Shown here one piece after another: positions 35,996 to 44,567 of a DNA stretch of 64,000 nt (its first letter is position 1; every line of letters begins with the position of its first letter). The stretch comes from JAWPMV01 sp038527215. Its GTDB lineage: Bacteria > Bacteroidota > Bacteroidia > J057. Made by a program: the position numbers and the translations under genes. Where the stretch lies: the NCBI GenBank assembly GCA_038527215.1, contig JBCBGC010000004.1:81565-145564 (forward strand), read 5' to 3'. The notes beneath the pieces were generated by a model that saw only the letters and a list, made by a program, of their open reading frames with translations, was not told the origin of the DNA and searched no databases.

Positions 35996-36011
35996 GGCCT
36001 GGGTCTGAAAA

Positions 36012-36049
36012 TAAAAAGGGCCCGCTCTCTGGGAGAGAGAGCGGGCTTC
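36012..36049 (-). terminator. Terminator of the rhodopsin gene
   Basis: On the minus strand GCCCGCTCTCT pairs with AGAGAGCGGGC (arms 36020-36030 and 36036-36046), followed by a C-then-TTTTTATTTT run. It sits 25 bp after the rhodopsin stop codon. Confidence 0.88.
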
Positions 36050-36070
36050 GAGAACTATTACCAGAAATGA

Positions 36071-36802
36071 CTAAGCAGTTACTGCAGCTTCTTTCTTGGA
36101 GTTTACAGCAATAGAGTAAATCACCAGGCCAAAGCCGATTTTGTTAACAGCATCACCGATGTTGTAAAGCAGGTCCATGTTCAGTCCAGCACCAGCTAAC
36201 CAGTTGCCGTCCATGGTCATGTATCCGATAGGATAGATGGCCCAACCAATGAGTACGAACAGTCTCAAAGCATTGAAACCCTTCTGTACAGCAGGACTAG
36301 CGTTGTTGGTAGCGAGGTTTTTCGCAGAACCGAAGAAGATTTCATAAACGATTCCAGCCCAACCCAAAGTAGAGATGAATCCCCACATCACGGTGTTCGC
36401 AGGATCGATGGCTTCACCGATGTAACCGGTAACCAGCATGAATACAGAATATCCAATCATTTTCCACATGAGGCTGATAGGCGCACCCGCGGCTCTCAAG
36501 ATGAGATAAAACTCAACACACATCAACGGCACCGTCAGGGTCCAGTCAATGTAGCGGAACTGAGTTGGAGATTCACCGGAAGCGATGTACACATCACGCA
36601 TGTAGTAATAGTGTACGGCTGCGATCATAGTGATCAATCCGGATACAAGAAGAGATGTTTTCCATTTTCCTTCTACATTTTGACGCTCAAAAAAGAAGAA
36701 AACGGTGGCAGCAAACATGGCCATGTAACCAATGAAAAATGTAAACCCAATTACATCTCCAGCTGCCAAATTCGTGTCGAGTAGCATGATATCGCTAAAC
36801 AT
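36071..36802 (-). CDS. Proton-pump microbial rhodopsin with antenna-type glycine
   Basis: The product is 243 residues with seven predicted membrane helices. Retinal binds Lys221 in DAVNKIGFGLVIY (helix G), with Asp217 as partner counterion. Helix C reads RYIDWTLTVPLMCVEFY, giving Asp86, Thr90 and Glu97, the DTE motif of outward proton pumps. His64 matches the proteorhodopsin His75 that pairs with the acceptor. Met94, at the spectral-tuning site, predicts green absorption. In helix E, MWGFISTLGW has Gly141 where xanthorhodopsin has Gly156 in WGFLSTIPF, the residue that opens a carotenoid-binding fenestration. It is divergent from the carotenoid/retinal genes, with its own terminator. ATG at 36802 is clear. 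Confidence 0.95.
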   Translation of the reverse strand: MFSDIMLLDTNLAAGDVIGFTFFIGYMAMFAATVFFFFERQNVEGKWKTSLLVSGLITMIAAVHYYYMRDVYIASGESPTQFRYIDWTLTVPLMCVEFYLILRAAGAPISLMWKMIGYSVFMLVTGYIGEAIDPANTVMWGFISTLGWAGIVYEIFFGSAKNLATNNASPAVQKGFNALRLFVLIGWAIYPIGYMTMDGNWLAGAGLNMDLLYNIGDAVNKIGFGLVIYSIAVNSKKEAAVTA

Positions 36803-36968
36803 AATAGTTAAACTTTTGATGAATTATTTGAGTTAGATTATCGTCAAAGGAACAACATAAAGATGGATTTTGTTTAATGTATGAGTCTTTTTCTTAAACA
36901 AGAAAATCATATATATTAATTCAATCATATCTGTAAGTTATTATATTTCGTAATAAAAAATATTGGGC
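36803..36968. promoter_or_regulatory. Divergent promoter region of rhodopsin and crtY
   Basis: This AT-rich 166-bp region serves both gene directions. TTTTCTT (36889-36895) and AAGAAAA (36900-36906) form a perfect inverted repeat around AAAC, near the middle. On the plus strand TATATTTC (36942-36949) is one base from the -7 consensus and lies 19 bp before crtY. No clear minus-strand -7 box was found. Confidence 0.5.
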
Positions 36969-38189
36969 ATGGACGACTACGACTATATTATCGCCGGAGG
37001 AGGAGCATCAGGGATAACGCTAGCTAAAATGCTGATAGAAAGTGGATTAGGAGCAAAAGTTCTGATGATTGAGAAATCCAAAAAGCTGGAAAATGACCGA
37101 AGCTGGTGCTTTTGGGACCCTGTCGGCCTTCCCTATCTCATGCCCTCAAGTTTTACCTGGAATTCTGTACAGGTCAGTACAAAAAAATTTGAAAAAAAAG
37201 TAAAACTCACCCCCTATCAGTACCACTATTTTCGGGCAGGTGATTTCTACACCAGTCAGATGAATCTCCTGCTTCAGGCCCCGAACTTCACCTTGAAGCA
37301 AGAAAATATTCAATTTATTTCCGGATCAGAGACCGGTGGAGTGGTCTGGACGGAAAAAGGTAAGTATGAGGGAAAATGGGTTTTTAATAGTCTTCCTCAG
37401 TTTGCGCCTATCATCCGACCCGTGAAGAAAGGGATTAAGCAGCATTTCCTCGGGCATTGGATCGAAACGAAAGAACCGGTTTTCGATCCCGCTTGTATGA
37501 CCTTAATGGATTTCCAAACAGGGAAAGGAGGCGAAGTGCAATTTGTCTATGTGCTGCCGGTTAGTCGCACCAAAGCCTTGGTGGAATACACCGTATTTTC
37601 TGATATACCCTGGCAGGACGAACAATATGATGCAGCCATTCGCGCTTATATGTCGGAGAAGTTTGGGGTAGATGAATATCACATAACCGAATCTGAAAGC
37701 GGCATCATTCCCATGTCCGCCGAGCCCTTTGCTCGTATCACCGAAAACCGCATCGTGCATATAGGCAGTGCTGGCGGCTTAACCAAAGCCTCTACCGGCT
37801 ACACTTTCCACCGCATATATGAAGATAGTCGCCGGCTGGTCCGCGATTTGATCCGCCATGGACGTCCCTATCCAAAGTTTACGACCACCGGTCGCTTTGC
37901 TTTCTACGATAGGTTGATGCTATGGCTCATTCGGCATCAGCCGCGAAAGATTCCAGGCATCATGTATAAGCTCTTTTCCCGTAATCCCAGTAGCCGGGTG
38001 TTACGCTTTTTGTCCGAAAAAACCTGGTTCGGGGAGGAACTGCTTATTTTCGTACGTTTACCCTGGCTTCCATTTCTAACCGCGCTCTGCTATGTCTATC
38101 TCATCCCTTTCAGCCCGAAAACGGTGGGACCTCGTCCTCAGCCTGCTTACCCTGGCCTGCCTTTGTCTCAGCCTATGGGTACCGATTGA
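36969..38189 (+). CDS. crtY: Lycopene cyclase (CrtY-type)
   Basis: The product is 406 residues from the ATG at 36969; the TTG at 36963 is an alternative. It has an N-terminal FAD/NAD(P) fold (YIIAGGGASGITLAKML), the family signature DRSWCFWD, and GSAGGLTKASTGYTFHRIYED near the C terminus. The enzyme closes beta rings on lycopene to give beta-carotene, at the membrane. The Pro-rich last about 30 residues overlap the next gene. Its reading frame runs 98 bp into blh, an unusually long overlap. The product of this step is the substrate of Blh for making retinal for the divergent rhodopsin. Confidence 0.92.
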   Translation: MDDYDYIIAGGGASGITLAKMLIESGLGAKVLMIEKSKKLENDRSWCFWDPVGLPYLMPSSFTWNSVQVSTKKFEKKVKLTPYQYHYFRAGDFYTSQMNLLLQAPNFTLKQENIQFISGSETGGVVWTEKGKYEGKWVFNSLPQFAPIIRPVKKGIKQHFLGHWIETKEPVFDPACMTLMDFQTGKGGEVQFVYVLPVSRTKALVEYTVFSDIPWQDEQYDAAIRAYMSEKFGVDEYHITESESGIIPMSAEPFARITENRIVHIGSAGGLTKASTGYTFHRIYEDSRRLVRDLIRHGRPYPKFTTTGRFAFYDRLMLWLIRHQPRKIPGIMYKLFSRNPSSRVLRFLSEKTWFGEELLIFVRLPWLPFLTALCYVYLIPFSPKTVGPRPQPAYPGLPLSQPMGTD

Positions 38190-39027
38190 AGGCTGGGTGG
38201 CCTGGACCTGGTTGGGAAGCCTGATGCTACTAACGGGTATTCCCCACGGGGCGACAGACCATCTTTTGTATTGGCAACATCAGCGTAGCCAGGGGAAAAG
38301 TCCCAACTGGAAGTCCTTTCTGATCCAATATCTCCTGCAAATCATCCTTTATGCTTTGCTTTGGTGGTGGCTGCCGGGCTTGAGCCTGGTCCTGTTCCTG
38401 CTTTTCAGTTTTTATCATTTTGGTCAATCAGAGCTCTACTATTTGGACCTCCCGGAGTCCTCATGGCTGAAAAAAAGCCTATACCTCCTTTGGGGAGGCC
38501 TTATCATGGGTATTATTCTATTGAGCCAACCCGCAGAGACCTTGCCCTATCTGGAAGCCATGTTACCCTCGGGCTTACTCGAAATAGAGATGTGGCGAGG
38601 CTGGTATCTGCCGATTTGCCTGAGTCTGGGAGGGATGTGGCTTGGTGGCATGGGCTGGATCTGGTTGAAAGGAAAAATCAATACAAGCAGCTTGCTTTGG
38701 GAAGTGGGCATTAGCTTACTGCTAGCCCTGGCCCTGCATGTCAGTACGTTGTGGATTGCGTTTGGATTGTACTTCGGGATATGGCATGCCACCAAATCTA
38801 TCCGGACCGAGATCGCCTATCTCCCCGCAGAAATAAATTTGTCCCGCTGGATTCGGGCGGCCTGGCCTTTCACTTTACTCAGTTTGGTAGGGCTGGGGCT
38901 GTTGGTAGGCGCCTGGTTTTTATGGGGACAAAACCTCCATCCGGTCCTCCTTTTCTTTGCCGGAATCTCGGTTCTGACTCTGCCACATATGTCAGTGTTG
39001 GAACACGTTTACCGGGGTGTTAAATGA
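38092..39027 (+). CDS. blh: Beta-carotene 15,15'-dioxygenase (Brp/Blh family)
   Basis: The product is 311 residues with several membrane helices. The iron-binding histidines are all seen: GIPHGATDH (His52, His57), FYHFGQSE, YFGIWHATKS and TLPHMSVLEHVY. The enzyme cleaves beta-carotene centrally to two retinal molecules, which is the chromophore step for the adjacent rhodopsin. The start at 38092 lies 98 bp inside the crtY frame. The next ATG would remove the first two membrane helices and sit only seven residues before the essential HGATDH, so the long overlap appears genuine. It is likely translationally coupled. Confidence 0.92.
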   Translation: MSISSLSARKRWDLVLSLLTLACLCLSLWVPIEGWVAWTWLGSLMLLTGIPHGATDHLLYWQHQRSQGKSPNWKSFLIQYLLQIILYALLWWWLPGLSLVLFLLFSFYHFGQSELYYLDLPESSWLKKSLYLLWGGLIMGIILLSQPAETLPYLEAMLPSGLLEIEMWRGWYLPICLSLGGMWLGGMGWIWLKGKINTSSLLWEVGISLLLALALHVSTLWIAFGLYFGIWHATKSIRTEIAYLPAEINLSRWIRAAWPFTLLSLVGLGLLVGAWFLWGQNLHPVLLFFAGISVLTLPHMSVLEHVYRGVK

Positions 39028-39130
39028 ATATATGTATATATGTAAGTTTTTTCATATTTTAATGGTGAAAGGGACCAACTACGGCTTAAACTTTGCGTAG
39101 CTAGAAGAGACTGTAATCCCTTTTACCAAC

Positions 39131-39358
39131 ATGACCTACCTTCACAACCTACTTTCCACCACCCCTGCCGCTTTATCTCCAACTCACACCATTACCTATA
39201 TGATCCTTTACGTCGCCCTGGCGTCCTGTGTCTATTTGGTATTGGTCAAGCGAGCCAGCGAGGAATTAGGACGTAAAACCATTGATGCTATCTTCTTTGC
39301 CATGCTCGGAGCTGGTTCTCTGATTTGGTTTTTGTCTAAAGTTCCTCCTATCTCATAG
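39131..39358 (+). CDS. Small two-helix membrane protein of unknown function
   Basis: The product is 75 residues with two predicted membrane helices (YMILYVALASCVYLVLV and AIFFAMLGAGSLIWFL) and a short polar loop (KRASEELGRKT). The ATG at 39131 follows blh by 103 bp, with AAACTTTG (a near-match to the -7 box) upstream. No family is recognised. Coding is supported by clean membrane topology and position. It could be a late member of the phototrophy cluster, but that is inference. Confidence 0.6.
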   Translation: MTYLHNLLSTTPAALSPTHTITYMILYVALASCVYLVLVKRASEELGRKTIDAIFFAMLGAGSLIWFLSKVPPIS

Positions 39359-39511
39359 AGGTAATATTTTCTGTAAAATTGTTCCCGGACCAGGTTTCTA
39401 TCATCTGGCGGAGTTCTGCATCCTGTTTTTTAGCAGGAATGGAAGGGCTTTTGGATAAAAATTGCATCTTTGAGGATGCGGGCTTTGCCCTTTTTCTGAA
39501 TCCAGACGCTT

Positions 39512-40243
39512 ATGAATTCCAGCATTGTCATAGACAAAAGATTCTGTGGACCTCCCAATTCCGGCAATGGTGGCTATGTCTGCGGCATGGTAGACCGGCA
39601 GACGCCTTATCAATCTGAAGTTACCTTACGCAAACCTCCTCCGCTGGACCTGGAAATGAAGGTTCAATGGGCTGATAATCAGGTGCAGGTGGTACGTGAG
39701 GAAACCCTGATTGCCGCTGCCAGGGAAGGAGCCTTTTCCCTAGAGGCCCCGGCAATTCCCTCCTTTAAGGAGGCCAGAGAAGCCTCCAAGGATTATTTGA
39801 AATTTCAGGATAAGCATAGCTTTCCCACCTGTTTTGTCTGCGGACCTGATCGAAAAGAAGGCGATGGGCTGCGCATTTTTCCTGGCCTGGTGGCGGGTAC
39901 CGATACAGTAGCCGCTCCCTGGATTCCATTCAAAGGCCTGGAGGATGCTTCCGGAGCGGTGAGTTCAGAATATATTTGGGCTGCCCTGGATTGCCCGGGG
40001 GCTTTTGCGCTTATGCATGACCGCTTTTCTCCTATGGTCCTGGGCCGCATGAGCTGTGAAATCCTCCATCCCATCTATCCGGGTGAGCAGTGTGTGGTGA
40101 TTGGCTGGCCCAACGGTGCAGATGGGAAAAAGCTCTTTAGTGGCACGGCGGTGTATAACGAAAAACAGGAATTATGCGCCATTGCTACCGCCATTTGGTT
40201 TCGGGTGGATCTGGCCAAGTTTGAAGCCTCTCGAGTCAGCTAG
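39512..40243 (+). CDS. Hotdog-fold protein (thioesterase-like)
   Basis: The product is 243 residues. The opening RFCGPPNSGNGGYVCGMV and later SSEYIWAALDCPGAFAL resemble hotdog-fold thioesterases and their uncharacterised relatives. A CFVCGPDRKEGDGLRIFPG segment gives a CxxC pair that may bind metal or be structural. No signal peptide; cytosolic. A catalytic residue cannot be fixed by eye, so acyl-CoA hydrolysis is possible but not shown. Monocistronic; its neighbours give no clue. Confidence 0.78.
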   Translation: MNSSIVIDKRFCGPPNSGNGGYVCGMVDRQTPYQSEVTLRKPPPLDLEMKVQWADNQVQVVREETLIAAAREGAFSLEAPAIPSFKEAREASKDYLKFQDKHSFPTCFVCGPDRKEGDGLRIFPGLVAGTDTVAAPWIPFKGLEDASGAVSSEYIWAALDCPGAFALMHDRFSPMVLGRMSCEILHPIYPGEQCVVIGWPNGADGKKLFSGTAVYNEKQELCAIATAIWFRVDLAKFEASRVS

Positions 40244-40322
40244 GGCAAACTTGCAGAAAATCTCCCTTTACCAACCCTTGGGGGGGTGGGCGTCTCTTTA
40301 AAGGAAACGCTAACCACTACAC

Positions 40323-41138
40323 ATGAAACTCCTGCCTCATCCGGCTCCTCAGAGGCTGTTGCCCGCCGGATTCCTGCTGTTAAGTCCTGGATTTTTATGG
40401 GGACTTTCTCTTCTGATCCTCAATGACTGGTGGTGGAAAGACGCTTATCCCGGTTTTTGGACAGGGAAGCTCTCCGATCTGGCGGGCCTGTTTATCCTTC
40501 CCATCTTCCTTTCTGCCTTTTGGCCGCGGCACTTCCGCTGGCACTTGGCTTTTACAGCCCTGCTTTTTTGTTTTTGGAATGCGCCTGTGAGCCAAGGCTT
40601 GATTGCGTGGGGGCAGGGGATAGGCATTCCTTTCCACCGGACGAGTGATCTGACCGATTATGGAGCCTTGCTGATCTTGCCTTTTTCCTGGCTATATCTG
40701 AGACCGAAGCTGGCTTCCCCTCCTGTTGATTTCCGGCGGCCCCTTTCCTTAGGCCTGGCGCTATGTGGCTTATTTTTTCTAACGGCCACTACGGTGCGCC
40801 CTCAATTCGGCACCTACGTGGATAAAACCTACGAGATCAGCCTCACCAACCAGGAACTGCTCGAGGAACTGGAAAGCTGGGATGCAGAGCTAGCGGTTGA
40901 CACCTTGGCTGAAGAGGCTGGAGCATACGTATTGATGAATTTGAAAATGGATGGGGAGGCGGTGCTGCAAGCGGCCCAATTTGTCCTAACAGAGCAAAAC
41001 GGCAAGTCTTTGGTCCATCTTAAGCAAGTCATGGGGGTGCAGCCTATCTATCCTTTTTACGTGTGGCAAAACGGCTCCCGATTTAAGCGGCAAGCCAAGC
41101 GGTATATGATCCGGGAGTTGAGAAAAACCGCGCCCTAA
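40323..41138 (+). CDS. Integral membrane protein of unknown function
   Basis: The product is 271 residues with four or five membrane helices in its first about 160 residues. It carries a pattern I recognise from an uncharacterised family: ILNDWWWKDAYPGFWTGKLS followed by DLAGLFILP, and later FHRTSDLTDYGAL. The conserved Asn/Asp/Lys/Gly residues lie next to helices and may form a polar site. The C-terminal about 100 residues are soluble. Function unknown. It lies 79 bp before a lipoprotein serine hydrolase. Confidence 0.72.
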   Translation: MKLLPHPAPQRLLPAGFLLLSPGFLWGLSLLILNDWWWKDAYPGFWTGKLSDLAGLFILPIFLSAFWPRHFRWHLAFTALLFCFWNAPVSQGLIAWGQGIGIPFHRTSDLTDYGALLILPFSWLYLRPKLASPPVDFRRPLSLGLALCGLFFLTATTVRPQFGTYVDKTYEISLTNQELLEELESWDAELAVDTLAEEAGAYVLMNLKMDGEAVLQAAQFVLTEQNGKSLVHLKQVMGVQPIYPFYVWQNGSRFKRQAKRYMIRELRKTAP

Positions 41139-41217
41139 CGAAAAATATGAATTTGACCCTGAAGCAACTAAGAGTAAACTTTTATCTGTATCTTTTACCC
41201 ACATCAACCTATCTAAT

Positions 41218-42681
41218 ATGTATCGCTTAGCCAAGCTGCCTTTTCTTCTCTTATTTTTATCATTCGCCTGTCAATCTTCCGCCCCGCTCACGGGCCTGGA
41301 AAAAGAGATTGATACCCTGGAAAACGGGCTGATGGGCCCCCTGCAAATAGAGGGAGTAGCCCCCGAAACCTTCAATATTGAAGACCGTATGGCCCACTAC
41401 AAAGTGCCTGGGGTGAGCATTGCGGTACAGAAAGATGGCAAGCTGCATTGGGCCAAAGGCTATGGCACGGCCAATGCCGAAAGTGGTTCTCAAGTTGATA
41501 CAGAAACCCTTTTTCAAGCAGGTTCTATCAGCAAGCCACTGGCAGCCCTGGCCGTCCATAAGTTGGTACAGGATGGGCTGGTGGACCTCGATGAGGATGT
41601 CAATACCTATCTGAAAGACTGGAAAGTACCGGAGAGCCGGTTTTTGTCCGAAAAAACGGTAACCCTAAGAAGACTCCTTACCCACACCGCGGGCATGACG
41701 GTACACGGCTTCCCCGGATATACCCAAACCGATACCTTCCCGAGCCTGACCTCTGTGCTAAACGGAATGGGCAATACGCCCGCCATTTATGTGGATACAT
41801 TTCCTGAGGCGATGTGGCGCTACTCTGGTGGCGGATATTCAGTCATGGAAAAAGTAGTAGAAGATGTTTCGGGAAAAAGCCTGGAAGCATATATGAAGAC
41901 CGAAGTGCTGGAACCCCTGGGTATGCCGACTTCCTCTTATTCTCAGCCTTTGGCCGAGACCTACCACGCCAAGGCCAGCGCTGCCTATGACCGCGAGGGA
42001 CAACTCATCGAAGGGCTGTGGCACAATTATCCGGAAAGAGCCGCCGCCGGTTTATGGACCACCCCTACTGAACTGGTAACCTATGTGGGAGAGATGCAAC
42101 AAACCCTGGCTGGACAAGGTGGGGGGCTGTTTAATCAGGAAACGGTGGAAGCCATGCTAACCCCCCACATGAACAATTGGGGCCTCGGACCTGCTCTGAA
42201 TGGCAGCGGAGATAGCCTGAAGTTTGGGCATGGAGGAAAAAATGCCGGTTTTACCAATCAGATGATGGCCTATGCCCACCAGGGTGATGGGGTGATCATC
42301 ATGACCAACGCAGATAATGGTGGTGCCCTCATCCGGGAAATCCTCCTGGGCATCAGCGCGTATTATGACTGGGATTTTGCCTTGCCGGAAACCGTAAAAC
42401 CGATCACCTTGTCAGAGGAGCAGTTAGAGTTGTTCGCAGGTACCTATCGCTTCAGCGAGGAAGTGCCCGACGTAGACGACTATTTGGTTACGGTGGAGGT
42501 AAAAGGAGACCAACTGGCGGTAGAAGACCTGATCCAAGGTGAAAAATGGACCCTTACCCCACTGGCTGAAAAAGAATTCCTGGACCTGGAAAAAGGGGAC
42601 CGGGCGGTTTTTACGGAAGTCGAAGGTGGCTATGAAATGAACTGGAATAACCGCTTTATTTTCTTGCCGCACCAGCCCTGA
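41218..42681 (+). CDS. Beta-lactamase-fold serine hydrolase lipoprotein with C-terminal lipocalin-like domain
   Basis: The product is 487 residues with a lipobox at Cys18 (SFAC). The catalytic domain has S103-I-S-K106, Y-S-G in RYSGGGYSV, and HGG in GHGGKNAGF, plus LTHTAGM, so the active site matches class C-type Beta-lactamase family proteins. A C-terminal domain of about 90 residues (LELFAGTYRFSEEVPD ... WTLTPLAEKEFL) resembles the small beta-barrel often fused to these enzymes. It hydrolyses an unknown ester or amide at the cell envelope. It is one of three such lipoproteins in the window and is followed by two genes of unknown function. Confidence 0.87.
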   Translation: MYRLAKLPFLLLFLSFACQSSAPLTGLEKEIDTLENGLMGPLQIEGVAPETFNIEDRMAHYKVPGVSIAVQKDGKLHWAKGYGTANAESGSQVDTETLFQAGSISKPLAALAVHKLVQDGLVDLDEDVNTYLKDWKVPESRFLSEKTVTLRRLLTHTAGMTVHGFPGYTQTDTFPSLTSVLNGMGNTPAIYVDTFPEAMWRYSGGGYSVMEKVVEDVSGKSLEAYMKTEVLEPLGMPTSSYSQPLAETYHAKASAAYDREGQLIEGLWHNYPERAAAGLWTTPTELVTYVGEMQQTLAGQGGGLFNQETVEAMLTPHMNNWGLGPALNGSGDSLKFGHGGKNAGFTNQMMAYAHQGDGVIIMTNADNGGALIREILLGISAYYDWDFALPETVKPITLSEEQLELFAGTYRFSEEVPDVDDYLVTVEVKGDQLAVEDLIQGEKWTLTPLAEKEFLDLEKGDRAVFTEVEGGYEMNWNNRFIFLPHQP

Positions 42682-42799
42682 TAAAGGTAGGTACCCCTAC
42701 TTCCCGTATTTCTACGGAGGCATTTCCGTAAGCGCCCGGAGGCAATAGAGACTCGGGTTGAGGTTCTTGGAACCATATTCAACCTTAAAGCCAGTCGTT

Positions 42800-43288
42800 A
42801 TGAATCTCCATCGTCTATGGATATGCCTCTTTACATTATGGCTAAATCCTGTAGCCAACTTCGGGCAGTCCGACCCCGCTACTGCCCGTGAAGTAGCATT
42901 TAAATTCGCCGAAGCCGTCTGCCAGCCTGTGGATTGGCAGACCATCAAGCAGCTATATCCTGATTTTTGTTTCACCTCTGTGGCCAAAGGACGGAGGTTT
43001 AGCATCCTATCTTTCAGCCAGGAAGGAGTAGAGGTCTTGGTGGAAGTGCGTACCTCCTGGACCGTGGAAGGGAAAGCCCGATACCGGGACTTTACCTTGA
43101 AACTCTGGCAAACCTCCCAGGGCTGGAAGGTAATTAACAGCCTCTATCTGGCCTATCTACCACAGACCCAGCTTGAAGAACTCGCCTATGCAGCTAAGCA
43201 GGGCTGGGTCCAGCCTGGAGAAATCCTCTGGGACCAGGAGCGCCATGCCTTGATCAAGCGTGCCCGGCAAGCTAGTCGGAATCCTTAA
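42800..43288 (+). CDS. Small secreted protein of unknown function
   Basis: The product is 162 residues from the ATG at 42800, with a signal peptide ending near ANFGQS. The mature part has an NTF2-like feel (AFKFAEAVCQPVDWQTIKQLYP and a strand region LVEVRTSWTVEGKARYRDFTLKLW). No family name is certain. It lies 30 bp before a coiled-coil protein gene and is probably co-transcribed. Confidence 0.72.
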   Translation: MNLHRLWICLFTLWLNPVANFGQSDPATAREVAFKFAEAVCQPVDWQTIKQLYPDFCFTSVAKGRRFSILSFSQEGVEVLVEVRTSWTVEGKARYRDFTLKLWQTSQGWKVINSLYLAYLPQTQLEELAYAAKQGWVQPGEILWDQERHALIKRARQASRNP

Positions 43289-43318
43289 TTTTTCCTTTCA
43301 TTTTTCATTCTCCACATC

Positions 43319-44452
43319 ATGTATACCAAAAGTTTTCTCTGTCTTTGGCTGAGCCTCAGCCTGTCCTTGAGCTATGGCCAGCAAGCCCCTGGTTGGGGTA
43401 CCCAGGTCAATGAAGATATCACTGATTTTGTCCGGAAAAATATAACTGCTTCCAGGGTTTATTTCGAAAAAAATCGCGGACAAAAAACCAGCTGGCAGGG
43501 TGTCTATTATGCCAAAAGCGGGCTGGATGGCTACTCGGTCAAGGTTTTTACCCACCAACCGAAAGATGTTTTTACCCTGGCCACCCGCAACCAATCCATC
43601 GCCAAGAAAAACCTGGAGGAAGGTATCGCCCGGCTACATCGCCAAATCAAAGCGGCGGTACCTGCTGGTTTCCGTTCGTACAAGCAGGGAGCGGCCCGGG
43701 TGAAATTTTCCCATCAAAACCTCGCTCCTTATCAACGCCTGATCGCAGCAAAGAAACTGGACTTGTGGATCTATATGCATCCTTCTGACCTGGCAAAGGT
43801 GGAGCCTGTTTATCCCATCATTATGCTGGCGGTCAAGAAATCCGACCGCAAGTATTTTCGCATCGAACTCACCATCAAAAGCCCGGTCGCCAACCCTAAG
43901 CCGCAGGTCGCTACCCGGACCCGCCCTACCGCCCAGGCCCGTCCAAATCCCAAGCCTAAACCTGCCGCACAATCTCAGTCCAAGCAGGTAGATACCCAGA
44001 AACTCATACAGGAGACCCTGGCGGAAATTCGGGCCACCAAAAAAGAACTGGCTGAAAAGGAAAAGGCCCTTGAAAATAACACCCTAGATTTTCAGGTCTG
44101 GAACCTCAAAATGATGAACAAAGCGGGCCATTTTCTCCCTGACGACTTTGTCATTTCGGTCTCTCAGCAATCCCGTATGTGGCTCAAGAAAAATGGAAAG
44201 TATGTAGGGGGAGCCCTGAAGGTGAAAAAGCTGGAGGATAAGCTCAACCCCACCCATAAATTCCGGGTCATCAAATACGGGGTAGTGGAAGAGGATAAGC
44301 CCATGGCCTATTATTTAGAGATTGCCGACCTGCGGACCCTGACTGAAGCCCAGAAAAAGACCATGCAAGTAAGCGGAGATTTTTTGATTTCTTTTGGCAA
44401 ACAAGGCTCTCCCAATATTTTTATGGGAAACCTGGTGAAGGGAAAATTATAA
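43319..44452 (+). CDS. Secreted protein with Pro-rich linker and coiled coil
   Basis: The product is 377 residues with a signal peptide ending at SYGQQ. The first domain (about 25-190) is unassigned. A linker rich in Pro, Lys and Arg (about 195-225) leads into a coiled coil (KLIQETLAEIRATKKELAEK). The last domain of about 120 residues (LKMMNKAGHFLPDDFVISVS ... GDFLISFGKQG) is not recognised. The bipartite form suggests an envelope scaffold. Function unknown. Confidence 0.7.
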   Translation: MYTKSFLCLWLSLSLSLSYGQQAPGWGTQVNEDITDFVRKNITASRVYFEKNRGQKTSWQGVYYAKSGLDGYSVKVFTHQPKDVFTLATRNQSIAKKNLEEGIARLHRQIKAAVPAGFRSYKQGAARVKFSHQNLAPYQRLIAAKKLDLWIYMHPSDLAKVEPVYPIIMLAVKKSDRKYFRIELTIKSPVANPKPQVATRTRPTAQARPNPKPKPAAQSQSKQVDTQKLIQETLAEIRATKKELAEKEKALENNTLDFQVWNLKMMNKAGHFLPDDFVISVSQQSRMWLKKNGKYVGGALKVKKLEDKLNPTHKFRVIKYGVVEEDKPMAYYLEIADLRTLTEAQKKTMQVSGDFLISFGKQGSPNIFMGNLVKGKL

Positions 44453-44518
44453 CATAGGTCATTCCGCGACGATTAATCACCCGGCTATTACGCTTACTCA
44501 AAGTGGGCCTGATTTAAG

Positions 44519-44567
44519 CATGAGAAAAGGGACCTTATAGCTATCATTTATTAACCCCTTTCTCATG
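44519..44567 (+). promoter_or_regulatory. Inverted repeat ending at a LamG gene start codon
   Basis: CATGAGAAAAGGG (44519-44531) and CCCCTTTCTCATG (44555-44567) are reverse complements at 12 of 13 positions, 23 nt apart. The second arm ends on the ATG at 44565. The leader could fold over the start codon. Confidence 0.6.
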
